NCBI GenBank assembly: GCA_011390955.1 | Contig: JAABRM010000007.1 | Coordinates: 62,001-126,000 of the forward strand | Direction of reading: 5' to 3' | From: Oscillatoriales cyanobacterium | GTDB taxonomy: Bacteria > Cyanobacteriota > Cyanobacteriia > Cyanobacteriales > Laspinemataceae | DNA length: 64,000 bases | Shown: positions 1 through 7,666 of the stretch, in pieces | How positions within the stretch are numbered: the first letter of the stretch is position 1 | How the letters are laid out: the number at the start of each line of letters is the position of its first letter | Position numbers and translations under genes: made by a program | Notes under the pieces: model-generated | The model's input: the letters and a program-made list of their open reading frames with translations, nothing else | What the model was told of the DNA's origin: nothing | The model's database searches: none

Positions 1-358
1 TTATATTTTGATAAGCCGCAATGCCAATCTGAAGCTTTGTGTGGGAGGCAAGTTCTCCCAAAGAAATTTTATCCGCTTCTATTTTGGGCAATTTATGCCC
101 AAAGAAAAGATGCCGCACTGGATGCGCTATAAAATTTTGATAATGGGATTTCGCCTCACTCACCCATGTTTCTTGCCTAGAGTCTAAAAGGTCAAGCAGA
201 ACGGTAGAAGAAGCATTACTAGCATAGAGTTCTACTGCTTCGAGAAATGTACTTTTTCCAGAATTATTCTGGCCAACAATTAGGTTGACACGACTCAGTT
301 TGGTAACGGTCAGATGTTGAAATAACCTAAAATTAATGATTTGAAAGGATTCTAGCAT
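1..358 (-). CDS. AAA/RecF-like ATP-binding protein, N-terminal part
   Basis: Read on the minus strand from the ATG at 356-358, this frame stays open to the window edge (119 residues), so the C-terminal part lies outside. The start (MLESFQIINFRLFQHLTV) is typical of OLD/RecF/AAA15-type ATPases, where a short beta strand precedes the nucleotide site. A Walker A motif GQNNSGKST follows at about residues 31-39. Family knowledge: such proteins are ABC-like ATPases of the ATP-dependent endonuclease or abortive-infection kind. Without the Walker B and C-terminal domain the subfamily cannot be decided. Confidence 0.75.
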   Translation of the reverse strand, partial: MLESFQIINFRLFQHLTVTKLSRVNLIVGQNNSGKSTFLEAVELYASNASSTVLLDLLDSRQETWVSEAKSHYQNFIAHPVRHLFFGHKLPKIEADKISLGELASHTKLQIGIAAYQNI

Positions 359-446
359 CAATTTACGCCTGATTCTTGGCAAATAGTTTATATTATATTT
401 GACTCAAAAAAATCCCTTGGCATTTTCGATCGCCTGGGGGGATATT

Positions 447-646
447 TTATTTTACCATTTTGGCTGCGATCGATGCAAATGCGATCGCCTCATCTTCTAG
501 CAACATCTCAATTACCTCACGCAGATTTTCCGGCAACTCATCCTTTCTGCCTGGGAATGCGCCCCCGGAAATCCGGGGATATAGCCAACATAAAGCTGAG
601 TATCAGGATCTTTTTCAACTTCAGCGATCGCAGTAAATGTTTTCAT
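447..646 (-). pseudogene. hicB-like antitoxin remnant with frameshift
   Basis: From the ATG at 644-646 the frame gives MKTFTAIAEVEKDPDTQLYV and then a GYIPGFPGAHSQAE stretch, the HicB beta-sheet core with its GxHSQ/GxHTQ signature. It then hits a stop. The expected helical continuation (ELPENLREVIEMLLED, ending AAKMVK) is present in another frame and stops at 447-449. A few residues between the two parts are also missing. This looks like a decayed HicB antitoxin with no hicA beside it. It belongs to the same broad family as the HicB proteins at 46.9-50.1 kb. Confidence 0.7.
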
Positions 647-713
647 CGGATTGATTTGGGATGTTTTAAAGACCATTACAGCGGTTTTCTATTAAATCTA
701 CCACAATGATTTG

Positions 714-847
714 TAGGGGCGAAGCATTCCGGCAGACAAATTATTGCTGAAAATATTGTAAGGGCGAAGCATTCCGGCAGAAGCTCGATGCTTATAATAT
801 TAGATGGACTACCGGAATGCTTCGCCCCTACCGGAATGCTTCGCCCT
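714..847. repeat. Inverted GCGAAGCATTCCGG repeat cluster
   Basis: Two direct copies of the motif GGGCGAAGCATTCCGGCAG (about 717-735 and 762-780) are followed by two inverted copies (about 811-847). Together they can fold into large alternative hairpins. The same motif in inverted pairs recurs at 3167-3235 and 4256-4305, and a diverged pair lies at 54068-54146. This is a dispersed small palindromic family, MITE-like in layout, with no coding capacity seen. Confidence 0.75.
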
Positions 848-925
848 ATCGTGGTTTAGTAATCTGAAAAACACTGTAATATAATTACTCAAATTTTTTA
901 TTTTTCCTGGTGGTCTAGGGATTAA

Positions 926-2377
926 TTATAGCTTAATGTATTCTTGAAATATCCGGTTGATTTGAAACAATCCTCGCCCCCTCTCTGATATTTTTTCGAC
1001 TAAGCCCCGTCTGCCTAAAGATTGCATAGCTTCGGTTAATTCTGATTTGGAAAATTCCCGTAATCCAGATGCTTGAGAAATATCTACCGCTTCATTCTGG
1101 CTGGCTAACCAGGATATCACTTTTTGCTCTAACTTTGATAATCGCTCTAAGTGGTATGCTAAAATTGGTTTTAAGTCGCCGATAAATATCTCCTCTCTCT
1201 GCCCCCCTTTTTTAAGGGGGGGTTGGGGGGGATCTCCTAAAAATAAGGAAACGCTACCATCAAATAGTTCTAATATCGTTGAGGCGATGATATTTAACCA
1301 GGTGGGATGACCTTGATAGAGGTTGATTAATTCTGGCCATTTTTCTGAGTCGGTTAATCCGTGTTCTTTCAAAATTTCTTCAGCATCGGATTCTAATCCT
1401 TTGAGGTTTAAGGTGCGGGTGGATTGTTTTTCTGCTGCTAAGGTAGCAATTTCTCTGGGTTTTTCCCAACTCAGGAGAATCACGCAACTTTGATGATGGT
1501 TTTTGGCGATTTGTTGCCAGAATTGGCCATATTCTTTATGTTCGGTTAAGTATTGACCGGCTAATTCACCGCTTTGAAAAAGATTTTGCAGGTCATCGAG
1601 GATGACTAAACAGCGCGAGTTACGAAAGTAATCAATTATTGTCGGTAATGGGGGCGGTTGGGACTGGGCAAAAAATTGTTGCAGTTGGTTTTTTAGGGAG
1701 GAAAGGGTGGGAGTTTCTGTGAGACTTCGCCAAATAATATAGTCAAATTCAGGCTTGATTTGTTCGATGAGTTGCCTGGTTAGTAAGCTTTTGCCAATGC
1801 CACTTAATCCATAGATGGTGATTAAGCGGATCTGGTCTTGTAAGATCCACTGTTTGAGGGTATTTAGTTCGGTGGTGCGGTTGTAAAATTCCGTGAGGTC
1901 TGGGGCGTCGGTTAAGTCAATAATGGGTGAAGAATTTTGGGTGGGGGAAGAGTCGGGGGAAGAGTTAGGGGAAGAGTCAGGAGAAGAGGGCGATCGCTGT
2001 TGAGTATCTTTAATAGTTTGTACAAACTGATGACCAATATTAACAGTATCAAATTGATTAACAGTATCAACATCAACTTGTAAACAGTGACCGGATTGGG
2101 GAGATTGAGAAACCCGATATTTTTTCTCTACCTTGGAACGAAAATTATACTTTTTCAGGTCTTCTCCTAATTCTTCCCGTAACTTTTCCCATAACTTAGC
2201 GGCTTCTTTTTTAACGTGAGATTCACGACAATTATTATATTCTTTAGCAATTTGAGAATACTTTTTCCCTGACCACACACCCTTGAGTATGGCTTCCTCT
2301 ATAGGCTTGAGAGGTTCGCCGGTTTTCTCAAGGATCAGCTTTTCAGCCCACTCTAACACTTCTTCAATATTTTTCAT
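926..2377 (-). CDS. Small STAND NTPase: N-terminal HTH plus NB-ARC, no sensor repeats (copy 1)
   Basis: 483 residues. Residues 1-90 form a helical HTH-like domain starting MKNIEEVLEWAEKL, of the kind found at the N-terminus of cyanobacterial NB-ARC/WD40 proteins. A Ser/Pro-rich linker (about 128-151, SSPDSSPNSSPD type) leads to an NB-ARC ATPase with Walker A GLSGIGKS (190-197) and Walker B CLVILDD (256-262). A winged-helix-like tail ends at EYIKL. No WD40, TPR or pentapeptide repeats follow, so it is short for the STAND class. Residues 382-392 (DPPQPPLKKGG) are a translated dispersed DNA repeat. The NB-ARC core is nearly identical to that of the protein at 50141-51499, while the HTH domains differ. 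It is divergent from the gene at 2541 across a decamer array. Role as a signal-gated regulator is inference. Confidence 0.85.
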   Translation of the reverse strand: MKNIEEVLEWAEKLILEKTGEPLKPIEEAILKGVWSGKKYSQIAKEYNNCRESHVKKEAAKLWEKLREELGEDLKKYNFRSKVEKKYRVSQSPQSGHCLQVDVDTVNQFDTVNIGHQFVQTIKDTQQRSPSSPDSSPNSSPDSSPTQNSSPIIDLTDAPDLTEFYNRTTELNTLKQWILQDQIRLITIYGLSGIGKSLLTRQLIEQIKPEFDYIIWRSLTETPTLSSLKNQLQQFFAQSQPPPLPTIIDYFRNSRCLVILDDLQNLFQSGELAGQYLTEHKEYGQFWQQIAKNHHQSCVILLSWEKPREIATLAAEKQSTRTLNLKGLESDAEEILKEHGLTDSEKWPELINLYQGHPTWLNIIASTILELFDGSVSLFLGDPPQPPLKKGGQREEIFIGDLKPILAYHLERLSKLEQKVISWLASQNEAVDISQASGLREFSKSELTEAMQSLGRRGLVEKISERGRGLFQINRIFQEYIKL

Positions 2378-2418
2378 CAGTAAAAATACAGATACTTTAT
2401 CTTAAAGAAAGAACTATA

Positions 2419-2477
2419 TCCTACCAAATCCTACTTTGTCAATATCAAGGAACCAAATCCTACTAAATCCTACTAAA
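2419..2477. promoter_or_regulatory. Phased decamer direct repeats TCCTACTAAA in the divergent promoter region
   Basis: Four copies of a 10-nt unit lie between the STAND gene and the divergent gene at 2541: 2419 TCCTACCAAA, 2429 TCCTACTTTG, 2458 TCCTACTAAA and 2468 TCCTACTAAA. The pairs are exactly 10 nt apart and the two pairs start 39 nt apart, so all sit close to one face of the helix. The paralogous locus at 51.5 kb carries the same layout with TCCCACTTTT units. This suits an operator bound cooperatively by the STAND HTH domain (inference). Confidence 0.6.
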
Positions 2478-2540
2478 TTTTTTCAGGATACTGGGAAAAA
2501 TTGGGTACTAAATTTACTGTCTTATGGTTGTCGTATATAA

Positions 2541-2984
2541 ATGTTACAGAGTAAGATTGGGGAAACGATCAAAAGCAGATTCAAGGATCATAATTTTATG
2601 ATTTTGGTGATCGTTAATCATCTGAAACATTTTATGCCTAGTCGCAGAGCACGTTTACATACTATTATTCATGCAGCAGCGACAGAAGCTACAGCCGTTG
2701 GGTTTGCCACTGCCCAAATTCCGGGAGACCGCCTTGTGATTGGTGCTGTTCAACTCAATATGACAATTGAATTGGCGGCTGAGTTCGGACACAATATTGA
2801 TAAAGCTGCCGCTATGTCTATAATCACTACAGGTGCATCGACTTTTATCGGAGTTGAGACATGTAATGCTATCATCAAATATGCTCCAGGAATAGGAAAT
2901 GCAGCTAATATGATTACTGCTGCTTCTGTCACTGAAACGATTGGTTGGGCTGTTGTTGAATATTACGAAAATAAAAAAAAATAA
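2541..2984 (+). CDS. DUF697-like stand-alone hydrophobic protein
   Basis: 147 residues starting MLQSKIGETI. From about residue 50 the alternating small/hydrophobic pattern (HAAATEATAVGFA, IPGDRLVIGAVQL, AEFG, KYAPGIGNAANM, ETIGWAVVEYYE) resembles the DUF697 membrane-associated domain usually fused behind Era/YcjX-type small GTPases. Here no GTPase domain is present. The first six residues match those of the 56-residue peptide at 51740, and both genes are divergent from paralogous STAND genes. No good Shine-Dalgarno is seen. Membrane association is inferred from the hydrophobic helices. Function is unknown. Confidence 0.6.
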   Translation: MLQSKIGETIKSRFKDHNFMILVIVNHLKHFMPSRRARLHTIIHAAATEATAVGFATAQIPGDRLVIGAVQLNMTIELAAEFGHNIDKAAAMSIITTGASTFIGVETCNAIIKYAPGIGNAANMITAASVTETIGWAVVEYYENKKK

Positions 2985-3019
2985 TGGCATTGCATTATTT
3001 TGAATTTCCCAGAAACATA

Positions 3020-3050
3020 GAAACCCGGTTTCTTCAAGAAACCGGGTTTC
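3020..3050. repeat. Perfect palindrome GAAACCCGGTTTCTT, copy 1
   Basis: 15-bp arms (GAAACCCGGTTTCTT and its complement) are separated by one base and followed by a shared tail reading TGCATTTCTGGACAATTTT. The same palindrome plus tail occurs at 53259-53289 and 54019-54049. It is a small dispersed hairpin element between genes and may act as a terminator-like structure for the gene at 2541. Confidence 0.8.
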
Positions 3051-3166
3051 TGCATTTCTGGACAATTTTCTGACAGAAATTAGCGACGGGATTCTCGCGA
3101 TTGGCTTGGCGCGATCGCACATATTCCTATACCGTTTCCAATTAAAAATGCAACCCTTTTGGGCGC

Positions 3167-3235
3167 GGGGGCGAAGCATTCCGGTATATAGGTTAATATT
3201 TTGATCCGATGTGATCTGCCGGAATGCTTCGCCCC
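3167..3235. repeat. Inverted GGGGCGAAGCATTCCGG repeat pair
   Basis: Left arm at 3168-3184 and right arm CCGGAATGCTTCGCCCC at 3219-3235 are exact complements around a roughly 34-nt loop. Same family as the cluster at 714-847. The layout is that of a very short MITE-like unit. Confidence 0.75.
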
Positions 3236-3275
3236 TACTATTAGATGAATTTTTGTAAATGGTATTAATAGTACC

Positions 3276-4073
3276 TTAATCTACCTTTTGTGCTAATAAA
3301 TGTTTAACCCAAACTCGATTTGTTTCTGATAAAGCGGGAACAATTTCTGAGGTATAATCAATCCGATAATCATAGCCAGCTTTATCATAAATTTCGGTAA
3401 ATAACTGCTGGAAGTTTACCGTTGGCTCAACATCGTCCGATCGCAAAGGCAGAGAAAAACTAGGCAGCGCATCTTTTAAATTAAAAGCATATAACTCCGC
3501 TGCTGGTCTTTGGGCATAACGACTAATTAAAATTCGATAATCTGACTGAATATCCGGGGCTAAAATTGGCAGAGAATCAAAGCTTCTAAGTAAATCAATT
3601 TCGATTAAATTGGTTAAACTGCCTAAAATCCGCTGACGTTTTTGCAGATAACTTTCTCGTCCTTCCCCCGGACGTTTATTAACCGGAGATAAAATTTCCA
3701 CAACCGTAACAACTAAACCGCTGCTTCTATCTCTTACTTCTAAATAATGCTGCTTAATTTTTTCAGACATCGGCACCTTAACCACAATCGGTTGAAGGGG
3801 AGATGAAGCAACAGCCACAGCGGTTTGAGACGAGGCTTGATTCACCGGAGAAGACTGACGTTTGACCGCTAAATCTGGAACTCCCACTAACAGGGAATTA
3901 TCGCCATTAAACGGATTCACTTCATAAATACGCTTTTCGATCGCAATTTCATACTTGGGACGAACTTGCGGCACTAAAGAATCTGCCAATGCCACAATTA
4001 ACCGGCTATGAACTTCAGGCCAAAAATCAGGATTTTCCAGATAAGGATCGAACCCTGGAAACGGTGAAGGCAT
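3276..4073 (-). CDS. DUF4058 family protein
   Basis: 265 residues from the ATG at 4071-4073. This start is preferred to an upstream one because a GGAGG lies just before it and the family begins MPSPFPGFDPYLE, as here. Other family landmarks are the WPEVHSRLIVALAD stretch (about 20-33), a YEIAIEKRIYEV strand and an EVRDRSSGLVVTVVEILSPVNK segment. The DUF4058 family is widespread in cyanobacteria and its function is unknown; a nuclease-like fold similar to Uma2 has been suggested. It sits upstream (in its own direction) of nothing obvious; the neighbouring Uma2 gene is 252 bp away. Confidence 0.85.
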   Translation of the reverse strand: MPSPFPGFDPYLENPDFWPEVHSRLIVALADSLVPQVRPKYEIAIEKRIYEVNPFNGDNSLLVGVPDLAVKRQSSPVNQASSQTAVAVASSPLQPIVVKVPMSEKIKQHYLEVRDRSSGLVVTVVEILSPVNKRPGEGRESYLQKRQRILGSLTNLIEIDLLRSFDSLPILAPDIQSDYRILISRYAQRPAAELYAFNLKDALPSFSLPLRSDDVEPTVNFQQLFTEIYDKAGYDYRIDYTSEIVPALSETNRVWVKHLLAQKVD

Positions 4074-4255
4074 CGATTGACCTCCGTGCAAATGAAAATT
4101 GAATCGCCTCAACTAATCATAGCAATTTTTAATTGCTCAATTCGCCCCACCACTTCCAGGAATGGTGTTATTTGACATCAGATTCCAGCGCATTCGATCG
4201 CGAAATCCTATTCAGACGAAATTAAGACTGAACCACGGTAGGACCCGCGCATTCC

Positions 4256-4305
4256 GTAGGGGCGAATGGCCATTCGCCCCTACTGCCGGAATGCTTCGCC
4301 CCTAC
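4256..4305. repeat. Palindromic GTAGGGGCGAATGGCCATTCG repeat unit
   Basis: A run of overlapping palindromes: GGGGCGAATGGCCATTCGCC at 4259-4278 is self-complementary, and an adjoining CCGGAATGCTTCGCCCC is half of the element family seen at 714 and 3167. It lies between the DUF4058 and Uma2 genes. Confidence 0.65.
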
Positions 4306-4325
4306 AGATGCTTTGTGGTTTTGAC

Positions 4326-5126
4326 TTAAAGGTTATCGGGATCTAGCCCGATCGCCCGCAACCGTTCCGCGAGACGTTCGGCCCGCTGGTGTTCAATTTC
4401 CGCTCGTTGGCGTTCAATCTCCGCCCGCTGGCGTTCTGCCTCAGCAAGCTCAACCGCTTGTTCGGCTTTTTGGCGTTCAGCCTCTTCCGGTAACAACACC
4501 AAATTGCCTTCGGTATCGTAAAACCGTAACCAAACTGCCGCTTCTCGGTCGATAGTACCCGACCAAGTTCCCAGCCAAAAGCCCAAACTCTCACACCAGA
4601 GCCAACCTCGGTCATTTGCCCCCAAGGACTGATAACCGTGGGAACTGTGCAAGTGCCATCCCTGCAAGGAATTTGGCTCAAACGGGTCAAAGACAAAGTA
4701 ATCAGGGGTGCGGAAAACCCGCTGATAAATATCCTTCTTGACTCCTTTATCTATCCTCGCGGTACTGGGGGACATGAACTCGACAATTACATCTGGGTAG
4801 CGACCGCCTTCCTGCCAGACCACCCAGCCCTGTCGTTCCCTTGTCCCGTCTACATCTAAGACCGCAAAGAAATCAGGGCCGCGAAAGTCTTTGTTTCTAA
4901 CTTGTTCGCTGCTGTAATAAATAAACATATTGCCGCCCGTGTAAAAATCATTGCGCGAGATCCAAGCTTGTTGCAATGACCGGATCAGGACGTTCATGGC
5001 AATGCGGTGGCGGTTAGTCTCCAAGGGTTCTCCATCATCAAAAATCAAGTCCGTCGGCGGCATGGGCGGTTCCCAGTCCGGCTCTACAACGGTTTCGGGG
5101 TTATAGGCGGTGAGCTCTACTGACAT
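4326..5126 (-). CDS. Uma2 family (DUF820) endonuclease-like protein
   Basis: 266 residues. Residues 1-210 resemble Uma2/DUF820 proteins of the PD-(D/E)XK fold: GGNMFIYYSSEQVRNKDFRGPDFF, then VIVEFMSPSTARID with the likely catalytic Asp and Glu, and YQRVFRTPDYFVFDP. A charged C-terminal coiled coil (about 218-258) is built of ERQRAEIE heptads. Uma2 genes are very abundant in cyanobacteria and nuclease activity is mostly unproven. The start MSVELTAYNPE has a weak upstream purine-rich stretch. Confidence 0.85.
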   Translation of the reverse strand: MSVELTAYNPETVVEPDWEPPMPPTDLIFDDGEPLETNRHRIAMNVLIRSLQQAWISRNDFYTGGNMFIYYSSEQVRNKDFRGPDFFAVLDVDGTRERQGWVVWQEGGRYPDVIVEFMSPSTARIDKGVKKDIYQRVFRTPDYFVFDPFEPNSLQGWHLHSSHGYQSLGANDRGWLWCESLGFWLGTWSGTIDREAAVWLRFYDTEGNLVLLPEEAERQKAEQAVELAEAERQRAEIERQRAEIEHQRAERLAERLRAIGLDPDNL

Positions 5127-5261
5127 TTTCGGCTCCCTACGGTTGGTAGTTCTTGTTGATGATTATATCCCTTGGGGCAAATAGCTGGCGGGTGCATCCC
5201 AGCGGCATTCCCGCCGTTTTGCTCCTCTGAGTTAATTAGCGATCGACCCCACCGATCGCAC

Positions 5262-5400
5262 TGATGCACGGCACGATACCAACTTCTCCTTAGATTTGGC
5301 CGCCCTCGATGCTGCTCCTGTGGCGAATGCGCCTCAAATCAATGGCTAATTTTTAGCTAAAACCGAATTAAAAAACGGTCTCCTATTGGGGAGCATTTTT
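5262..5400 (+). pseudogene. Relict 3' end of a psbA gene with its terminator
   Basis: The frame ending at the TAA 5347-5349 reads HDTNFSLDLAALDAAPVANA followed by PQING, which aligns with the end of standard D1 ([17 protein letters not shown], then PQING). Immediately after comes the same 3' region as in the intact psbA genes (TAATTTTTAGCTAA type) and a diverged copy of the CTCTCCT-type terminator hairpin with a T-run ending near 5400. Upstream sequence does not resemble psbA. This is the decayed tail of a lost psbA copy. Confidence 0.8.
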
Positions 5401-5702
5401 TTAGGTTTTTTGTGGTCAGGATTTATCAGTAATTTTGCACCACAGAGGGACAGATAAAACAGCGTTGAGTTATATATACCTCATCCGGTTTAACTCGTCC
5501 TATTTCTATCATGTAGGGGTCAGCAGCGGTTGACCCCTACTTATACCATTTTGAAAAATAATTGCTGCACATCAACGATCGGCGATTTTCCCACCCCTCT
5601 TTCCGCAAGGGAAGGGGGATCTATCGATGCGGACTTAAATTAAAATGGGATGAGGCGGAGCAATTCCGCAAGAGCCAGAAATAATCCGCACTTAATCATT
5701 CT

Positions 5703-7385
5703 TTAAAACGTAAATGTTGTCCGAATTGTTCCCACCATAATTTCATTTCGATCGCCATTAGGTTCGGGATGCAAAATCAGAAACATCCCCGGAGTCAAGA
5801 AAATACGATCGGTCAACTGAATCCGATACATGGCCTCAATATGCCAGCTAATATCATCTGTAGAGGAATCACTTCCGGCATCACTACGGATAACTCTGGG
5901 AGGGTTGCCAATCAATAAAGATGCGAGGTTTCCTTTGCCCCCCAGATCGGGAAAACCTAAACTCAATGCCCAATAAATAATCTCAGCATTACTACCCGCA
6001 GGAATGTCCGACGCTAAATTAGAGGTTTCCGCATTAGCAATAGTATAGCCGAACCAACCAGAGAGGTTTAACTTAGGAACTAATCGGTAGGTTGCTTCCA
6101 CCCCAAAATGATCGCCAGATGTGGCAACTTGATTGCCAAAAGGTTGATTTGCCAGTACGGTTCCCGTTGCCCCCGATAGCATTATCTGTCCGGATGGATA
6201 ATAAGAATGAGTATAGGTTAATCCCACCCCCAAGTTGGGATCGGGTTGGTAGGCAAATTGGGCGATCGCTGCATAATTTCCATTAAACAATCCCTTTTTT
6301 ATGTCTGTATTTTCAGCATTTCTGGCCAAATAGCCCAAAGTTAAAGTTAAGGGATTTGCTAATCGGATATTGGTGACAATACCCTTTGCTCCTTCCCCCT
6401 GGCGATAGATCGGACTGTAACGACCAAAACGGGAAATTGAACCCGTAAAGTTAGGCAGTAATAAAGGATTAAAACTAGGAATATGTTCCGGGGCTTCCAA
6501 GCCTCCAGCTTCTACAATTACGTTGGCTGCTTTGCCAATCGGAAAACGATAGTGGAGTCGTTGGATCTGTAACTGATTGTTGTTGTTGCCATCAAATCCC
6601 AAGCGAGTCATGTTGGTTCCTGTCACCCCAACATTTAATGGCGTTCCGTTGAATAATCCTAATCGCATTCTTAGCAGGTCTTTGCCGCTAAAACTGGTAC
6701 TGAAATTGAGCCGCACAACGTTAGACAAAACCGTTTCAGTTGCGTCAGAATCGCCACCGACTCGATCGCCAAAAGTATCCGAAATCGCCAACACTGCGTC
6801 GCCGGAAAATTTGACAGTTGGAGAAAACTGCTGCCCTTCTAAGGTGCTAATTCTGGTTGATAATGAATCAACTCGCTTTGGTAAATCTGCTAGTTCATGG
6901 GGAAATTCTGCCTGCAATCTCCCCAGTGTTGCTAAATCTTCTCTGGGAAGCTGATTGGTGGTGTGAGAGTTAGCTAATGCTAAAATGCGATCGAGACAGG
7001 CATTTAAAGATGATGCAAACTCATCGCGAGTTAAGGCGCGATTTCCCCGGTAAGTTATGTCCGGGGATCCAGCAATGCAGCCATAACGCTCTTTTAAAGA
7101 TTGTAGCGCTTGAAATGCCCAATCTGAGGGAGTTACATCAGCAAGTTGGGAAACAGAAGTTACTCGATCCATTGGCTCATTTTGCCACTGATTTAGCTCG
7201 GATTCAGCTAGTTCTGCGGCGACAATTTTAGGATAGACAATTGACTCTTCCCAATCTAATTGGACTGTTTTTGGCTCCTCGAAGATACTTTCAGACCCAG
7301 CTAAAGCCTTAAGGTTATTTAACTGTAAAACTGCCACAATAGTAGATGCAATGCCCCAAAAAAATTGGGCAAATTTTTGCTTCAT
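5703..7385 (-). CDS. SLH-domain outer-membrane porin (OprB/iron-uptake porin family)
   Basis: 560 residues with an N-terminal signal peptide (MKQKFAQFFWGIASTIVAVL, cleaved near ALAGSE). An S-layer-homology domain at about 75-145 (VTSVSQLADVTPSDWAFQAL, GCIAGSPDITYRGNRALTRDEFA) is followed by a short coiled coil (about 165-185) and a C-terminal OprB-like beta barrel ending in the aromatic TIRTTFTF. This is the dominant cyanobacterial outer-membrane porin type, which anchors to peptidoglycan-linked polymer through SLH and passes small solutes. It stands alone, divergent from the ABC importer genes. Confidence 0.9.
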   Translation of the reverse strand: MKQKFAQFFWGIASTIVAVLQLNNLKALAGSESIFEEPKTVQLDWEESIVYPKIVAAELAESELNQWQNEPMDRVTSVSQLADVTPSDWAFQALQSLKERYGCIAGSPDITYRGNRALTRDEFASSLNACLDRILALANSHTTNQLPREDLATLGRLQAEFPHELADLPKRVDSLSTRISTLEGQQFSPTVKFSGDAVLAISDTFGDRVGGDSDATETVLSNVVRLNFSTSFSGKDLLRMRLGLFNGTPLNVGVTGTNMTRLGFDGNNNNQLQIQRLHYRFPIGKAANVIVEAGGLEAPEHIPSFNPLLLPNFTGSISRFGRYSPIYRQGEGAKGIVTNIRLANPLTLTLGYLARNAENTDIKKGLFNGNYAAIAQFAYQPDPNLGVGLTYTHSYYPSGQIMLSGATGTVLANQPFGNQVATSGDHFGVEATYRLVPKLNLSGWFGYTIANAETSNLASDIPAGSNAEIIYWALSLGFPDLGGKGNLASLLIGNPPRVIRSDAGSDSSTDDISWHIEAMYRIQLTDRIFLTPGMFLILHPEPNGDRNEIMVGTIRTTFTF

Positions 7386-7666
7386 AATTTAACCCTTATT
7401 TCAATGTTTACAGTGTTGAATTAACCGAATTAAACAGGATCCAACCGAATCGTTAAATTCAGGCAGCCTGTGTTTTAGCACCGCGCCAAGGTCTAGAAAA
7501 ATTGACGAATTACCTTTTTGGTATGGAAGATGACAAATTGTTAGCCTTTCGGTCTCCGAATCCTTTGATTAACTAGGAAAAAATCATAAAGTATTTTGTT
7601 TTTTTCGACAATGCCCCTACCAGGCATAGACAACGAGAGCGAACACAATTATCATGGGAATGCTTG
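7386..7666. other. Divergent intergenic region, no gene seen
   Basis: Between the porin and the ABC permease. AT-rich in its right half (AAAAATCATAAAGTATTTTG). No convincing hairpin or repeat was found. Promoters for both directions should lie here, but none can be assigned with confidence. Confidence 0.4.

Noticed and set aside
473-709. 78-residue plus-strand frame
   Set aside because: It is antisense to the decayed hicB, whose family pattern is clear on the minus strand; no family pattern on the plus strand.
714-847. Repeat cluster as a riboswitch or small RNA
   Set aside because: The motif recurs in unrelated intergenic regions in both orientations, so it is a dispersed repeat.
2655-3179. 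174-residue minus-strand frame over the DUF697-like gene
   Set aside because: It crosses a dispersed palindrome and is antisense to a gene with a recognisable fold pattern.
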